Assembly: GCA_949592205.1 (NCBI GenBank)
Contig: CATIUR010000001.1
Coordinates: 239,896,750-239,960,749 of the forward strand
Reading direction: 5' to 3'
DNA: 64,000 nucleotides
Source of the DNA: Helichrysum umbraculigerum
Taxonomy: Eukaryota > Streptophyta > Magnoliopsida > Asterales > Asteraceae
Each line of letters starts with the position of its first letter. The first letter of the stretch is position 1. The position numbers were made by a program, and so were the translations under genes. The notes below the pieces were generated by a model. The model was not told the origin of the DNA, made no database searches, and worked only from the letters and a program-made list of their open reading frames with translations. Shown here piece by piece: positions 49,963 through 61,059 of the stretch.

Positions 49963-50399
49963 TAAGGTTATAGTGAACTAGGTTGCATTTAGTGGGCCTA
50001 GACTATGACCGTTAGGCAGTATTCCTTATTAGTTATGACTAGTTCAGGGATTACATCATACGACTTTAATTTAACATAGCCTGATCAACTATGTACAATT
50101 AAAGAAAGATGATGTGAAATCTGAAAGAGTTATGTTGAACAGGAATGCATTAGTTGACTCTGACCTCGAGAGAAACGGGACTCAAAACACGTCTGTGCTA
50201 GACACTCAATAGGTTATTATGTGATATATATATATATATACATGAATAGACCTCATTACAACTTTAGGCTATATTATATTATATGAATATAGGCCTCTTT
50301 CTTTCAAACGTTTTGTCTCGAAATGACAAACACACCACTAGTTCATCATACTCGGACTAGTATCTTATTTCATTTCCTTGTTCTTTCTTACTCAGCATC

Positions 50400-50687
50400 A
50401 TGCCTCCACGTCGTCAAATTACCCTTAGCGAAGCTGAGATCGCGGGAATCATTGCCCGCAGTGTGACCGAAGCCTTGGCTACCCGAACACCACCCGGTAG
50501 CGAGGACACAGCAACCAATACTCCACCACCCAAACCCTGCTCCTATAAGGACTTCCTTAGCTGCAAACCACTATACTTCAAGGGCACGGAAGGTGCCATT
50601 GGCTTGATCCGTTGGATTGAGCGCATGGAATCTGTTTTGAGTCTTTGCGACTGTACTGAGAACAACAAAGTCAAATTCGCTGCTTAA
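50400..50687 (+). CDS. Chromovirus Gag, N-terminal part ended by an in-frame TAA
   Basis: MPPRRQITLSEAEI begins the frame; GTEGAIGLIRWIERMES marks the start of the capsid domain, parallel to the Gag-only element. The frame stops at TAA (50685-50687) after KVKFAA. Beyond it the same frame continues TFQEGALTWWKTHAN, which lines up with the Gag-only protein, so one sense codon has become a stop. The product would be a 95-aa fragment without the WW segment or the zinc knuckles. Confidence 0.9.
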   Translation: MPPRRQITLSEAEIAGIIARSVTEALATRTPPGSEDTATNTPPPKPCSYKDFLSCKPLYFKGTEGAIGLIRWIERMESVLSLCDCTENNKVKFAA

Positions 50688-53600
50688 ACCTTTCAGGAAG
50701 GTGCACTCACGTGGTGGAAAACCCACGCAAACTCTGTAGGCCTTGAGATTGCAAACCGACTTCCTTGGGTCGAACTGAAGAAGAAACTGACAGAAAAGTA
50801 CTGTCCTGAAGAAGAATTGCACAGGCTGGAGGAAGAATTCTGGCATCTGGAGGTGCAGGGAAATGATGTTGCTGAATATACCACCAAGTTTCAGCAGTTC
50901 GCCCTATTATGCCCGGGTTTGGTCGAACCAGAAAGTAAGGGCATTAAGAAATACATTCGTGGACTCCCCGAGAACATCCAAGGAAACGTCGCCTCATCCA
51001 AACCAACCACTACTGAGAGTGCCATTCGATTGGCCCACGAACTCATGGCTCTAGTTGTCAGCCGTGAGACCTCCAACACCTCATCCTCCAACAACAACAA
51101 ACGCAAATCCACTGAACACCACCATAACTCAAACAAGAAAAACAACGCCATCCAAGTCTACAACACCAACTCTGAAACCACCCGCAGCTACACCGGGGAC
51201 AGGCCTTATTGTCCCAAGTGTAACTACCACCATTTTGGTCAGTGCGGTACTCCTTGCAACAACTGCAGGAGGTACGGGCATTTGACTAAGGATTGCCGAA
51301 CCCCCAAATCCAACAACAACCCTTCTGACAAAAATGCCCGACAACCTAAGTCCTGCTACGAATGTGGAAACCCTGGACACTTTAGGGATTCTTGTCCAAA
51401 ATTGAAGAACAAGGGCAACAACAACAACCACCGCAACAACAATAACACCAAAAGTAGCGCCTTCGTGATCAACTCAGGAGACGCCCGTCAGGACCCGAAT
51501 GTGGTCACGGGTATGTTCCTCCTCAACAATTTAACTGCTTCTATTCTGTTTGATACTGGTGCCGATAGGAGTTTTATTTCCGATGAATTTTGCCCTCTAC
51601 TTGACATTACACCTGTTGCTTTAGACGTTAAGTACACCGTAGAGTTAGCAAATGGCAAGCTGATAGAAACCGATAGTGTGATACCTAATTGCACTTTAAA
51701 TCTAGCCGACGAAACCTTCTCCATAGATCTTATGCCTATTGAAATAGGGAGTTTCGATGTCATCGTAGGCATGGACTGGTTATCCAAACATCGCGCTGAA
51801 ATCATTTGCTACGACAAAATTGTTCGCATACCTCTCACCGTCGGTAGAACTCTAATCATACAGGGGGAGACCGGTGGGACGAGGCTTAACATCATCTCTT
51901 GTCTTAAAACCCGAAAATTTCTGAGAAAGGGTTATCCATCAATCCTCGCGCACATCATGGAGAAAAAGTCGGAGGAGAAGCGACTTGAGGATGTTCCAAT
52001 TGTTCGAGACTTTCCAGAAGTCTTTCCTGAGGAACTGCCTGGTCTACCACCACCAAGACAGGTTGAGTTTTTAATTGATCTCGTACCAGGTGCTGCGCCT
52101 GTGGCCCGAGCACCATACCGTTTAGCTCCATCCGAACTTCAGGAGCTGTCCACCCAATTACAGGAACTCCTGGAACGAGGGTTTATCAGGCCGAGTTCTT
52201 CACCTTGGGGAGCTCCGGTCCTATTTGTTAAGAAGAAAGATGGTTCTTTTCGAATGTGTATCGACTATCGAGAGTTGAACAAGTTAACTGTCAAGAATCG
52301 GTATCCACTACCTCGAATCGATGATTTGTTCGACCAACTTCAAGGGTCGAGTTGTTATTCAAAGATTGATCTCCGATCCGGTTATCACCAACTGCGTGAC
52401 CGCGATGCCGATATTCCAAAAACCGCTTTCAGAACCCGTTACGGGCATTACGAATTCCAAGTGATGCCATTCGGCCTAACCAACGCACCGGCTGTATTCA
52501 TGGATCTTATGAATCGGGTGTGCAAGCCTTATCTTGACAAATTTGTCATTGTCTTCATCGACGACATCCTCATATATTCACGAAACAAAGAAGAACACGC
52601 GCAACACCTCAAAACCATCCTTGAACTACTTAAACACGAGGAGCTCTATGCCAAGTTCTCTAAGTGTGAGTTCTGGATCAAAACCGTTCAATTCCTTAGT
52701 CACGTGATTGACAGTCAGGGGATTCACGTTGACCCATCAAAAATCGAAGCTATCAAAGATTGGCAATCGCCAACCACTCCGACGGAGGTACGGCAGTTTC
52801 TAGGACTGGCCGGATACTATCGACGATTCATTGAAAATTTCTCCAAGATAGCCATACCACTCACGACTCTGACCCAGAAAGACAAAAAGTTTGACTGGAC
52901 TGAGAAACAAGAGTCGGCATTCCAACTCTTAAAGCAAAAGCTTTGCAGTGCTCCAATCCTATCTTTACCCGAAGGCACCGATGACTTCGTGGTATACTGC
53001 GATGCTTCTCATCAAGGTCTCGGTTGTGTGCTCATGCAACGAGACAAAGTCATAGCTTATGCTTCCCGACAGCTCAAGGTTCATGAAAAGAATTACACCA
53101 CCCACGACCTCGAGCTAGGAGCTGTCATTTTTACCCTCAAAATCTGGAGACATTACCTTTATGGTACCAGATGTACAATCTTTACCGACCATAAAAGCCT
53201 TCAACACATATTCGATCAGAAGGATCTCAACATGAGGCAACGTCGATGGGTCGAGTTGCTTACTGATTACGACTGTGAACTCAAATATCATCCAGGCAAA
53301 GCAAATGTTGTTGCTGACGCCCTCAGTCGAAAGGAGCGAGTGAAACCACTTCGGGTTCGAGCCCTCAGTATGACCATTCACAACAATTTAAACATTCAAA
53401 TCCTCACTGCTCAACTCGAAGCTTTAAAACCCGAAAATGTCAAAGATGAAGCCTTACGGGGCATGGATAAACAATTCAAAATCAGACCTAACGGGATTAG
53501 GTATTTCTCAAACCGAATCTGGTTGCCTAAATTTGGGAACCTACGAGACTTGGTGATGGATGAAGCTCACAAGTCCAAATATTCTATCCATCCGGGATCC

Positions 53601-54596
53601 GATAAAATGTACCACGGTATCAAGGATTTCTACTGGTGGCCGAATATGAAAGCTGAAATCGCCACCTATGTCAGCAAGTGCCTTACTTGCTCCAAAGTCA
53701 AAATCGAATATCAAAAACCTTCTGGTTTACTTCAACAACCCAGTCTTCCTGAATGGAAATGGGAACAAATTGCCATGGACTTCATAACCAAACTACCCAA
53801 ATCCTCGAACGGTTGCGATTCCATTTGGGTGATCGTGGATCGTCTCACCAAATCTGCTCACTTCCTGGCAATCAAGGAATCCGACAAAATGGAACGCCTC
53901 ACCAACATTTATATGAAGGAAATCGTGATCAAACACGGTGTTCCAATCTCAATTATCTCCGATAGAGATAGTCGTTTTACTTCACAATTTTGTCAATCAC
54001 TTCAAAAATCTCTGGGTACTCGACTTGATATGAGTACCGCTTACCATCCTCAAACCGACGGCCAAAGTGAACGAACCATTCAAACACTGGAAGACATGCT
54101 ACGGGCCTGCGTAGTAGATTTCGGTGTAAACTGGGAAAAACATCTACCATTGTGCGAGTTCTCGTACAACAACAGTTACCATACCAGCATCAAAGCCGCA
54201 CCCTTCGAGGCATTGTACGGTCGTAAGTGCCGGTCACCCATCTGTTGGACCGAAGTTGGGGATAGCCAACTCACAGGTCCAGAAATCATTCACGAGACGA
54301 CCGAGAGAATCGTTGAAATTCAAAACAAACTCAAAGCCGCGCGTGATCGTCAGAAAAGTTATGCTGACGTGAGACGCAAAACACTCGAGTTCCAAGTTGG
54401 GGATCGAGTTCTACTCAAAGTATCGCCTTGGAAAGGCGTAATCCGGTTTGGCAAACGAGGGAAGTTAAATCCCAGATACATTGGACCATTCGAGATCCTC
54501 GAAAGGATTGGTTCAGTGGCATATCGATTGCAGCTGCCATCTGAACTCAGCAGCGTGCATCCCACTTTTCATGTTTCAGAAGAAGTGTCTGTCTGA
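50688..54596 (+). CDS. Chromovirus Gag C-terminus, protease, RT, RNase H and integrase
   Basis: Same frame as the upstream gag start; the first ATG after the stop is at 50817 (1259 aa from there). From that ATG: CCHC knuckles CNNCRRYGHLTKDC (about 147) and CYECGNPGHFRDSC (about 180); protease LFDTGADRSFIS (Asp 246); reverse transcriptase with YRELNKLTVKNRYPLPRID and FIDDILIYS (Asp 582, 583); RNase H YCDASHQGLGCVL (Asp 729) and VVADALSRK; integrase zinc region ending CLTC, then Asp 988 (MDFITKLP), Asp 1049 (ISDRDSRF) and Glu 1085 (SERTIQTLE), a DD35E triad. All catalytic residues are present. The frame ends FHVSEEVSV at 54596, short of the chromodomain, because of a small frame change just upstream. 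Role: replication and integration of the element. Confidence 0.95.
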   Translation, partial: TFQEGALTWWKTHANSVGLEIANRLPWVELKKKLTEKYCPEEELHRLEEEFWHLEVQGNDVAEYTTKFQQFALLCPGLVEPESKGIKKYIRGLPENIQGNVASSKPTTTESAIRLAHELMALVVSRETSNTSSSNNNKRKSTEHHHNSNKKNNAIQVYNTNSETTRSYTGDRPYCPKCNYHHFGQCGTPCNNCRRYGHLTKDCRTPKSNNNPSDKNARQPKSCYECGNPGHFRDSCPKLKNKGNNNNHRNNNNTKSSAFVINSGDARQDPNVVTGMFLLNNLTASILFDTGADRSFISDEFCPLLDITPVALDVKYTVELANGKLIETDSVIPNCTLNLADETFSIDLMPIEIGSFDVIVGMDWLSKHRAEIICYDKIVRIPLTVGRTLIIQGETGGTRLNIISCLKTRKFLRKGYPSILAHIMEKKSEEKRLEDVPIVRDFPEVFPEELPGLPPPRQVEFLIDLVPGAAPVARAPYRLAPSELQELSTQLQELLERGFIRPSSSPWGAPVLFVKKKDGSFRMCIDYRELNKLTVKNRYPLPRIDDLFDQLQGSSCYSKIDLRSGYHQLRDRDADIPKTAFRTRYGHYEFQVMPFGLTNAPAVFMDLMNRVCKPYLDKFVIVFIDDILIYSRNKEEHAQHLKTILELLKHEELYAKFSKCEFWIKTVQFLSHVIDSQGIHVDPSKIEAIKDWQSPTTPTEVRQFLGLAGYYRRFIENFSKIAIPLTTLTQKDKKFDWTEKQESAFQLLKQKLCSAPILSLPEGTDDFVVYCDASHQGLGCVLMQRDKVIAYASRQLKVHEKNYTTHDLELGAVIFTLKIWRHYLYGTRCTIFTDHKSLQHIFDQKDLNMRQRRWVELLTDYDCELKYHPGKANVVADALSRKERVKPLRVRALSMTIHNNLNIQILTAQLEALKPENVKDEALRGMDKQFKIRPNGIRYFSNRIWLPKFGNLRDLVMDEAHKSKYSIHPGSDKMYHGIKDFYWWPNMKAEIATYVSKCLTCSKVKIEYQKPSGLLQQPSLPEWKWEQIAMDFITKLPKSSNGCDSIWVIVDRLTKSAHFLAIKESDKMERLTNIYMKEIVIKHGVPISIISDRDSRFTSQFCQSLQKSLGTRLDMSTAYHPQTDGQSERTIQTLEDMLRACVVDFGVNWEKHLPLCEFSYNNSYHTSIKAAPFEALYGRKCRSPICWTEVGDSQLTGPEIIHETTERIVEIQNKLKAARDRQKSYADVRRKTLEFQVGDRVLLKVSPWKGVIRFGKRGKLNPRYIGPFEILERIGSVAYRLQLPSELSSVHPTFHVSEEVSV

Positions 54597-54837
54597 TGAG
54601 ACACTTATCATTCCACTCGATGAAATTCGAGTTGACGAGAAACTTCACTTTGTTGAGGAACCCGCTGAAATCATGGACCGTGAGGTCAAACAACTTAAAC
54701 AAAGTCGTATTCCCATTGTCAAGGTTAGGTGGAATTCGCGGCGCGGTCCGGAATTCACCTGGGAACGGGAAGACCAAATGCGACTCAAGTATCCTCAACT
54801 CTTCACTGATTCAACGTCAAACACGACTTCAACATAA
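54560..54837 (+). pseudogene. Chromodomain tail of pol in a shifted frame
   Basis: Directly after the pol frame is lost, another forward frame reads KKCLSDETLIIPLDEI and, further on, PAEIMDREVK, VRWNSRR and EFTWERED, ending before the 3' UTR. This is the chromodomain that chromoviruses carry at the integrase C-terminus, thought to guide insertion into heterochromatin. Relative to the usual organisation a few bases seem to be missing at about 54565-54575. It has no start codon of its own at the domain boundary, so in this copy the integrase would lack its chromodomain unless ribosomes shift frame. Confidence 0.85.
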
Positions 54838-54858
54838 ATTTCGGGACGAAATTCTTCT

Positions 54859-54871
54859 AACAGGGGGAGAA
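54859..54871 (+). other. Polypurine tract of the chromovirus
   Basis: AACAGGGGGAGAA directly abuts the 3' LTR at 54872. It is identical to the tract in the Gag-only element. Confidence 0.9.
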
Positions 54872-57364
54872 TGTGACAACCGTCAATTTAGGACTATAAT
54901 TTAGTGCCTAATCAAGTTTAATACATGTAATTAGTTCTGTGTTAGGCTAATTAATGTATCAATTATTATATATATTGTTGAATATATATCTACAATTATG
55001 CGAATTGTTTAAATCGTACGAGTTTCAAATCGAATGAATTTCGATACAATAAATACGGACGTTGGTGAACAATTTTATTAAGTAATACAAATATTATTTA
55101 ATAACGCAATTTTACTTAGAATATTAATTATCATGATATTTCGTATCCAAGTTTTATTACACAATTAATATAAACGCGAATCAAATGTAACTTCGCAAAC
55201 AAAACGAAACAAAACACCTTTTATAACATAGATCCTAAATATTTAGTAAAATACTTCAACAAAAATACTGAATAATTATTTGCCTTTTAAAACGTATATT
55301 GAAACATATAAAATAATTATTTAACGTTTGTACGACGGAGAAAACGAACACCGCACGGAGCGCGGAGGCGCAGACTGTGAGTTTGAACTCCCACCAAAAT
55401 CACCTCCTTTTTCTCTTTTTCTTTCATTTCTCATTTACTTTCTCTCTCTCCTCTCTTAATTTCTCTCTAATTTACAAATCACCACATCATCACAAATTCA
55501 CAAAATAAACACGTTAAACGACCTCGAATCTTCAAGCCCCTTTGGAAATAAACGACCACCTCGCGACGATCTACAATCCTACCTTTCCGGAATTTCATTT
55601 CGGCGATTTGTAAGTTTCCGACACAACTCCGAAAACTCTCGTTTTTAAGTTTTATAACTTGCTAGTTGTTTGTATAACCTTGTAATGTCCTAAAATGGGT
55701 TGGGTAAAAATATTATGCCGATCGATGGCCGGAAAACGCGTTTTTGGAGTTGAAACTCCGATCAGACCCCGTACGTCGCATTTGGCCTGGAGCAAATGCG
55801 ACGCAGCGACCTACGTCGCACTATATCCCCAACGTCGCATATAGCGACGCAGCGACCTACGTCGCACTATATCCCCAACGTCGCATATAGCGGCGCAGCG
55901 ACCTACGTCGCACTATATCCCCAACGTCGCATATAGCGACGCAGCGACCTACGTCGCACTATAACCCCAACGTCGCACTTAGCGACGCAGACCCTTACGT
56001 CGCAGAAATCAACTACGTCGCCTATAGCGACGTCACGTACAACGTCGCATTAAATTGCGAAAGTCGCACATAGCGACGTCATGCCCAACGTCGCAGTCCG
56101 GATCTGCGACGTAGCACCCTACGTCGCATAAAACAGAATCTTCAAACCTCAAAATTTTGAAGTCAAAGTTACTGTTCAAAAAAAGTCAAATTTACTGTAG
56201 CAGTACTGTAGCAGTACTGTAGCAAAGTCAACATTTTAGAATTATTATTATTTCAACTAAATCACCAACGGGCCGTACACATTTTCAAATACACAATTGA
56301 ATCAACTAAGTCATAGTAACTTAGATAATTCAATCAAACAAGTCGTTGTAACTTGTATCAACTTATTCCAAACAAGTCGTAGTAACTTGTAACAAAACAA
56401 TCAACCAAATCGGGGTAATTTGGACATCAAGTTAAGCAAACAATTTCAATGGTAGTCTTTCGAGATACCGGTACAATTAATGACAATTTAAGTGTCGTGG
56501 ACACATTCAGGTTTCAAGCCTTTGGACACCAACTCACAGCTAATTACTTCAAGTTTATTAAGTTAAACACTTCAAGAACCAGGTGAGTTTCATAGCCCCA
56601 TTTTCACTGCTTTACAACTAGGGGTGTGATATTACTACTCGATTTTGTTTTACAAGTAGAACGCAAGTGCCAAACTTCAAATACTACATGAGTTTCAAGC
56701 TAATCAATTTAAAGTCCTCCATAAGCATAGTCTCTAGTATTTTATAGCGTGAATGTTAGTATATGATATCATATGGGATTGACAATCCTCATCCGGGTTA
56801 GCACGCACTAACCGGTCAAACGGATGTATTAGCATTTGGGAAGACGAGTGTGGATTAGACACTCGTAGGAGGCATTTCAAGTTAGGTTTCCTTAAGTGGG
56901 CCTGACAAATCAAGTTAAGCTCAGAATATGTGCTCATGGACAGTATAACTTTTATTTTGCTTAATTGCATTTTAAATTCAATATAAATCTTGCGGTTCTG
57001 ACAACTGTACATTGACATACAAACCTGTGAGCTCACCAGCGTTTTCGCTGACCCATTTTAGTATTTATCACAGGTACCCAGCAGTAGTTTGGCTGCACAA
57101 GCAGGAATTATTAGCTCGAGTCAGCATACATACAACTAGAGATTGGACTGCATTATTATATTTTGTAAAAGTAATTATGCTATGTAATCTCTCAAATTTC
57201 GGGAATCGAGCTAATGTAACTATATTTTGATGTAAACATTTACTTTATCTATACAAGTTTAAAACGACGCATATAGTGGTCGTTCATTATATCTTGTGCT
57301 TTGTATATTGATTAGTGACACCCAAATCAAGCTTCCGCAAATCATTAAATTTGGGGGTGTCACA
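54872..57364 (+). repeat. 3' LTR of the chromovirus
   Basis: Equal in length to the 5' LTR and apparently identical except for one base near 55363. Includes the palindromic tandem array at 55769-56128. It ends at the TGTTA target duplication. Confidence 0.95.
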
Positions 57365-57801
57365 TGTTAAATTTTGTGTAATGGTGTAAATAAGTTAAAG
57401 GAAGTAACTTATGATGTCAATAGAGTATAATTATGATAAAAGAGTATGAAATAACATAGTAGAATTTGATAAGTGATGAATTGTTAGAAGAGTGTTCATG
57501 GAGTTTATGTTAAGATTATGTTAATAAGCTAAATGGTGAAACTAGTGATCTTAATAGGTTATGATTATGAAGAAAGTAGTAAAGAGATATAATTAAAGAT
57601 TTAACTTAGTGTAATCAAAGTGGGGGAGGGATTTAATATGATTAAAGTTAACGATGATTAGTGTTTAAACTTGTTATTATGTGTTATGTATTATGTAGGA
57701 ATTATGTAGGTGCTAAACAAGTGGATGCTTATGTTGACCAAGATGGTGAATCGTCATTTAAGAGATCGTGGTGAGTGATACGGGGGTTAAACAGGTGATG
57801 T

Positions 57802-58223
57802 GATTGTGTAGTACCGGATAGCTTGCGGGCTAGAGGTTTACACAATCAGGAATAAGTTATTTGTTTATGTTTGTTTAATTATGTTTATTGCTTAATTTAG
57901 TTGTTGTGTTAAATTACTTGATATTCTTAATTGTTATGTGATTAAATGTTACTTGGTAAGAAAAGTAGTGATTTCCTCATTAGCTTGATGTTAGCCAAGT
58001 AATGAGTAAGTCACTAGCTTAAAGGTAAAGGAAAAGAATTGGTGATGAATAGTGTATGATTCGATTGTGTTGGATCCGGATTGCTTTCGAGTAAGAGGCT
58101 ACACAATCGGGTGGAAGATGACTTGTTGATATATGTGGATTAAATAGTGATTATGTGGTGAACCGTGTATGAATTGGTTGTATATGTTTCCGGATAGCTT
58201 CCGAGCTAGAGGATCATACAATC
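57802..58223. repeat. Three spaced stem-forming repeats in the solo LTR
   Basis: Units at 57802-57847, 58063-58108 and 58176-58223 share a CCGGATAGCTT.CG.GCTAGAGG-like centre. They have paired arms GATTGTGTA/TACACAATC, GATTGTGT/ACACAATC and TTGTATATG/CATACAA. Confidence 0.75.
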
Positions 58224-59532
58224 AAGTGAGAGTTGCTTGTTATATGTTTTGTTTCTTATGTGTGTGTGTTTAAGATTATGTTAAAAGGTGTTGTTGATTA
58301 GTGACTTGATTGTTGTTGGTTAATGATTATGTGTAATGATTCAGTGGTGATCAGAGAGTTAACTGCGGTTAACACAGTGTTCAGTGCTCAGAGCCCAGTG
58401 AATTTGTGCTTATGTATTGTGTTGATATGTGCTAAGTGTTATGTGTATTGCTTGTTTGATTGCCTATGTACTCACTAAGCAGTTGTGCTTACCCGTTTCA
58501 GTGTTTATGTTGTAGGTTGATGTTTCGATAGAGACATGTGGATAAAAGGGTTATGAGAAGCTAGTGACATGGATATGGAGCATGCTTATGGTTAGAATAT
58601 GCTTCTTTCTTTTGAATTGTTGTTTTGATGCTCAATTGTGTAAATCGCCCAACCAATGAGTTTTCGAATTAAAAATGTTGGTCTATGTATAGTAGTTGAC
58701 TTTGAAAGTCAAACAGAGTTATGGTGTCTAGTGTATGTGGTTGTCAAGTGTATGAAGTCATATGATTGGTTTGGTTTGGGTCGAAGTGGTGAAAAGTGAT
58801 TAAGTGTCGAATGTGATTTGGTTGGTCAAAGATGAAGTTGACAGATAGTCAACAATGTTGTAAGAGTCAAACATGTGTGGTATTGGGTAATGTGGTGATG
58901 TTATGTAGTAGATTTGGTGAAAGTGTCAAAATGGACACCAAAACGGGTCAAAAGAGTTAAATCGGGTTAGAATGTACTTATGTGGGTTTGATCAATGGCG
59001 TTAGACTTGTTTTGGTAGGTTGATAATGTGTGCAAAAAGTTAGAGTCAAAGTGTTTATGGTTTGTGATTTGAGTTGTAGTAAAAAAGTGGTTAAAATGGT
59101 CGAAAAATGGTTATATGTCCGTTTTCTCGTAAAACGTGAATTTTGGAAAAATGCAAAAATAGAAAGTTTCATTGTGGCATTATGGAGGTGCCTGCAAATT
59201 TTCAGAGTCTAAATGTTTACGAGTAAAAAGATATGCGCGTCGAAAATTTGTATTTTGGTATTAGTTTGTGTCCAGCCCTGATTCCTGGGGAATCGGAGTC
59301 ATTCCTGAGGAATCTGAACTTAAGTGCTAACAGCAGCCCTTATTCCTGGGGAATGGGAGTCATTCCTGGGGAATCGCTTGTAAATTCACATTTTTGTTAT
59401 TTGAGTCATTATTTGATTAAGGGAACGATATAACGAGTCTATAATGTCATATTTTAGATGTGGGACCTAATAGAGTGTGTTTTCAGTGTTAGGTAAAAAA
59501 AAATGGTTCTGTTTTCGGGGCGTTTCAAGTTT

Positions 59533-60699
59533 TGACTCAATCCTTGTCACAGCATCCTCCAGAGAATGATCATAGGAGATGTTGTATATTCATACTTTGT
59601 TGCATATCATATCTTTAAAATTAATATTAGACTTACTATATATATATATATATATATATTATTTGCTACATATTTTTTGAGGTTAATAATAGCACTCTAA
59701 TCCTGCAAATTTCAATTTCTCAACATTTTAACTATCCAAATTCCACCCCCCCCCCCCCCCCCCTCCCCAATAATTTACTTTTTAATTGTAACTTAGCATT
59801 AACTTAGGGTTAAATCACAAAATTCTTAATTTTAGATGACTAAATTGGATAAAGTTGTAAGGGGTAAAATTATAATAAAAAATAAATTTAAGAATTTATT
59901 ACATCAAAGTTTTAAAGTATAAACTGTAGTATTAAAACTTTAATGATTAAATCATAGGAAAAAAAACTTAGGGGTTAAAATGAAAATAAAGTGAAACAAT
60001 GAAAATTAAACCATTATTAATCATATTTTCTTAAAAAATCACGTATACATTTAATGGCCCGTGTGTATACACGGATCTCAAAGCTAGTAAAATTATATAG
60101 AGAAATGAAATGTAGAGAAATGAAATTGATTAAAAAATGAAATGAATTGTATCGTTTGGTAACAATAGAGAATTGTCACGTGAAATGAGTAAAGAAATCA
60201 ATTCATATGTTTGGAAGAGAATGCAGATAAATGAAATCAAATTATTTATTATATTATTCACTACTTTTTTCAATTTTCACACGATAATAAAAGGTTAAAA
60301 GAAAAAATAAAAATAAAAATTGAAACACTAGTCCATAACAATCTTATGCAACCAGTATGATTTGAAGCTTTAATCGTATATCCCAGATAATGGCATCATT
60401 ATTAGAGGTATATATTGAATCCTCGGTTCAACCAAAATACAATTGTTTTCAAGTATAAGGAGTCTTAGGTTCGGTATTTTTTTTACTGGAAACAATATAT
60501 TTTTACATACATAAAGATTGATACAGAATTCAGATTACGAAATCATTAGGTTAATAAAGGGAAGAGATGCAAGGGGTGAACAAAATCATGAATGAAATTT
60601 TTTAGTCTTACAAGCAGCAAAGAGAAAAGAAGATGATGTGTTGGAGCTCTGCTAGGGTTTCAATTGTCCCCAAATTTTTGTGTGCAAATGTGCTTTGCA
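59533..60699. other. AT-rich intergenic region with Helitron end and poly-C tract
   Basis: Contains a TA run (about 59637-59660), an 18-base poly-C tract (59746-59763) and the Helitron terminus at 60058. No gene is visible. Confidence 0.6.
60058..60087 (+). mobile_element. Helitron 3' terminus
   Basis: The hairpin CCGTGTGTATACACGG is followed by ATCTCAAAG and CTAG, then T, matching the layout of the end at 4834. The 5' end was not found; the element may start somewhere in 59533-60057. Confidence 0.6.
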
Positions 60700-61059
60700 C
60701 GTGATGGGTGTACTTATACCCCTTTATTTAAAGATAAAATTGCAAGGATCGTCCCTGTGGTTTACATCAAATTTCAAGGCGCGTCCCTAAACTTTTTTTT
60801 GACGAGGGTCATCCTTGTGGTTGCGAAATGTTGCATTCGTAGTCCCTGCACCCAACGGCCGTTAGACAATGATGTTAGTAGCTGTCATGTGCCGATCACG
60901 TGAGGGTATAATTGGAATTTCCCATCCCCTTTTCTCCTTTATCACCCCTGATGCTTTCATTTTTCAATTAAAAAACCCTTTCGCGCTCCTAATCCCCAAA
61001 AACCCAATTTCAATCCAAAACCCTAGCATTATCAACCAACAAATCCGGATTTCGCAATA
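60700..61059 (+). other. 5' region of a MULE, likely terminal repeat and leader
   Basis: Phrases such as AAGGATCGTCCCTGTGGTTT, GCGTCCCTAAACTT and GTAGTCCCTGCACCCAACGG are characteristic of long plant MULE terminal repeats lying directly upstream of the transposase start. The matching 3' terminal repeat is not in the window. Confidence 0.45.

Larger units (their letters stand above)
47454..57364 (+). mobile_element. Complete Tekay-type Ty3/gypsy chromovirus
   Basis: LTRs of 2493 bp each (47454-49946 and 54872-57364) flank primer site, gag, protease, reverse transcriptase, RNase H, integrase, chromodomain and polypurine tract. The target duplication TGTTA is intact (47449-47453 and 57365-57369). 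I see one difference between the LTRs (GAGCACGG versus GAGCGCGG), so it inserted very recently. It nevertheless carries a stop in gag and a frameshift near the end of pol. The C-terminal chromodomain and the order of domains place it among chromoviruses, most like the Tekay/Del clade. Confidence 0.95.
46914..59527 (+). repeat. Solo LTR (plus) split by the Tekay-type chromovirus
   Basis: It begins TGTAACACCCCGAATTTCTGG at 46914 and ends TTTTCGGGGCGTTTCA at 59527. The 5-bp duplication AGTTT flanks it (46909-46913 and 59528-59532). Removing the nested element and one TGTTA leaves about 2.7 kb. A set of three stem-forming repeats (57802-58223) and a GATTCCTGGGGAATC palindrome cluster (59280-59376) lie in the right-hand part. 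No internal region remains. Confidence 0.85.

Noticed and set aside
50571..51431. Antisense frames across gag
   Set aside because: Shadows of the real gag reading frame on the opposite strand; no domain or start signal.
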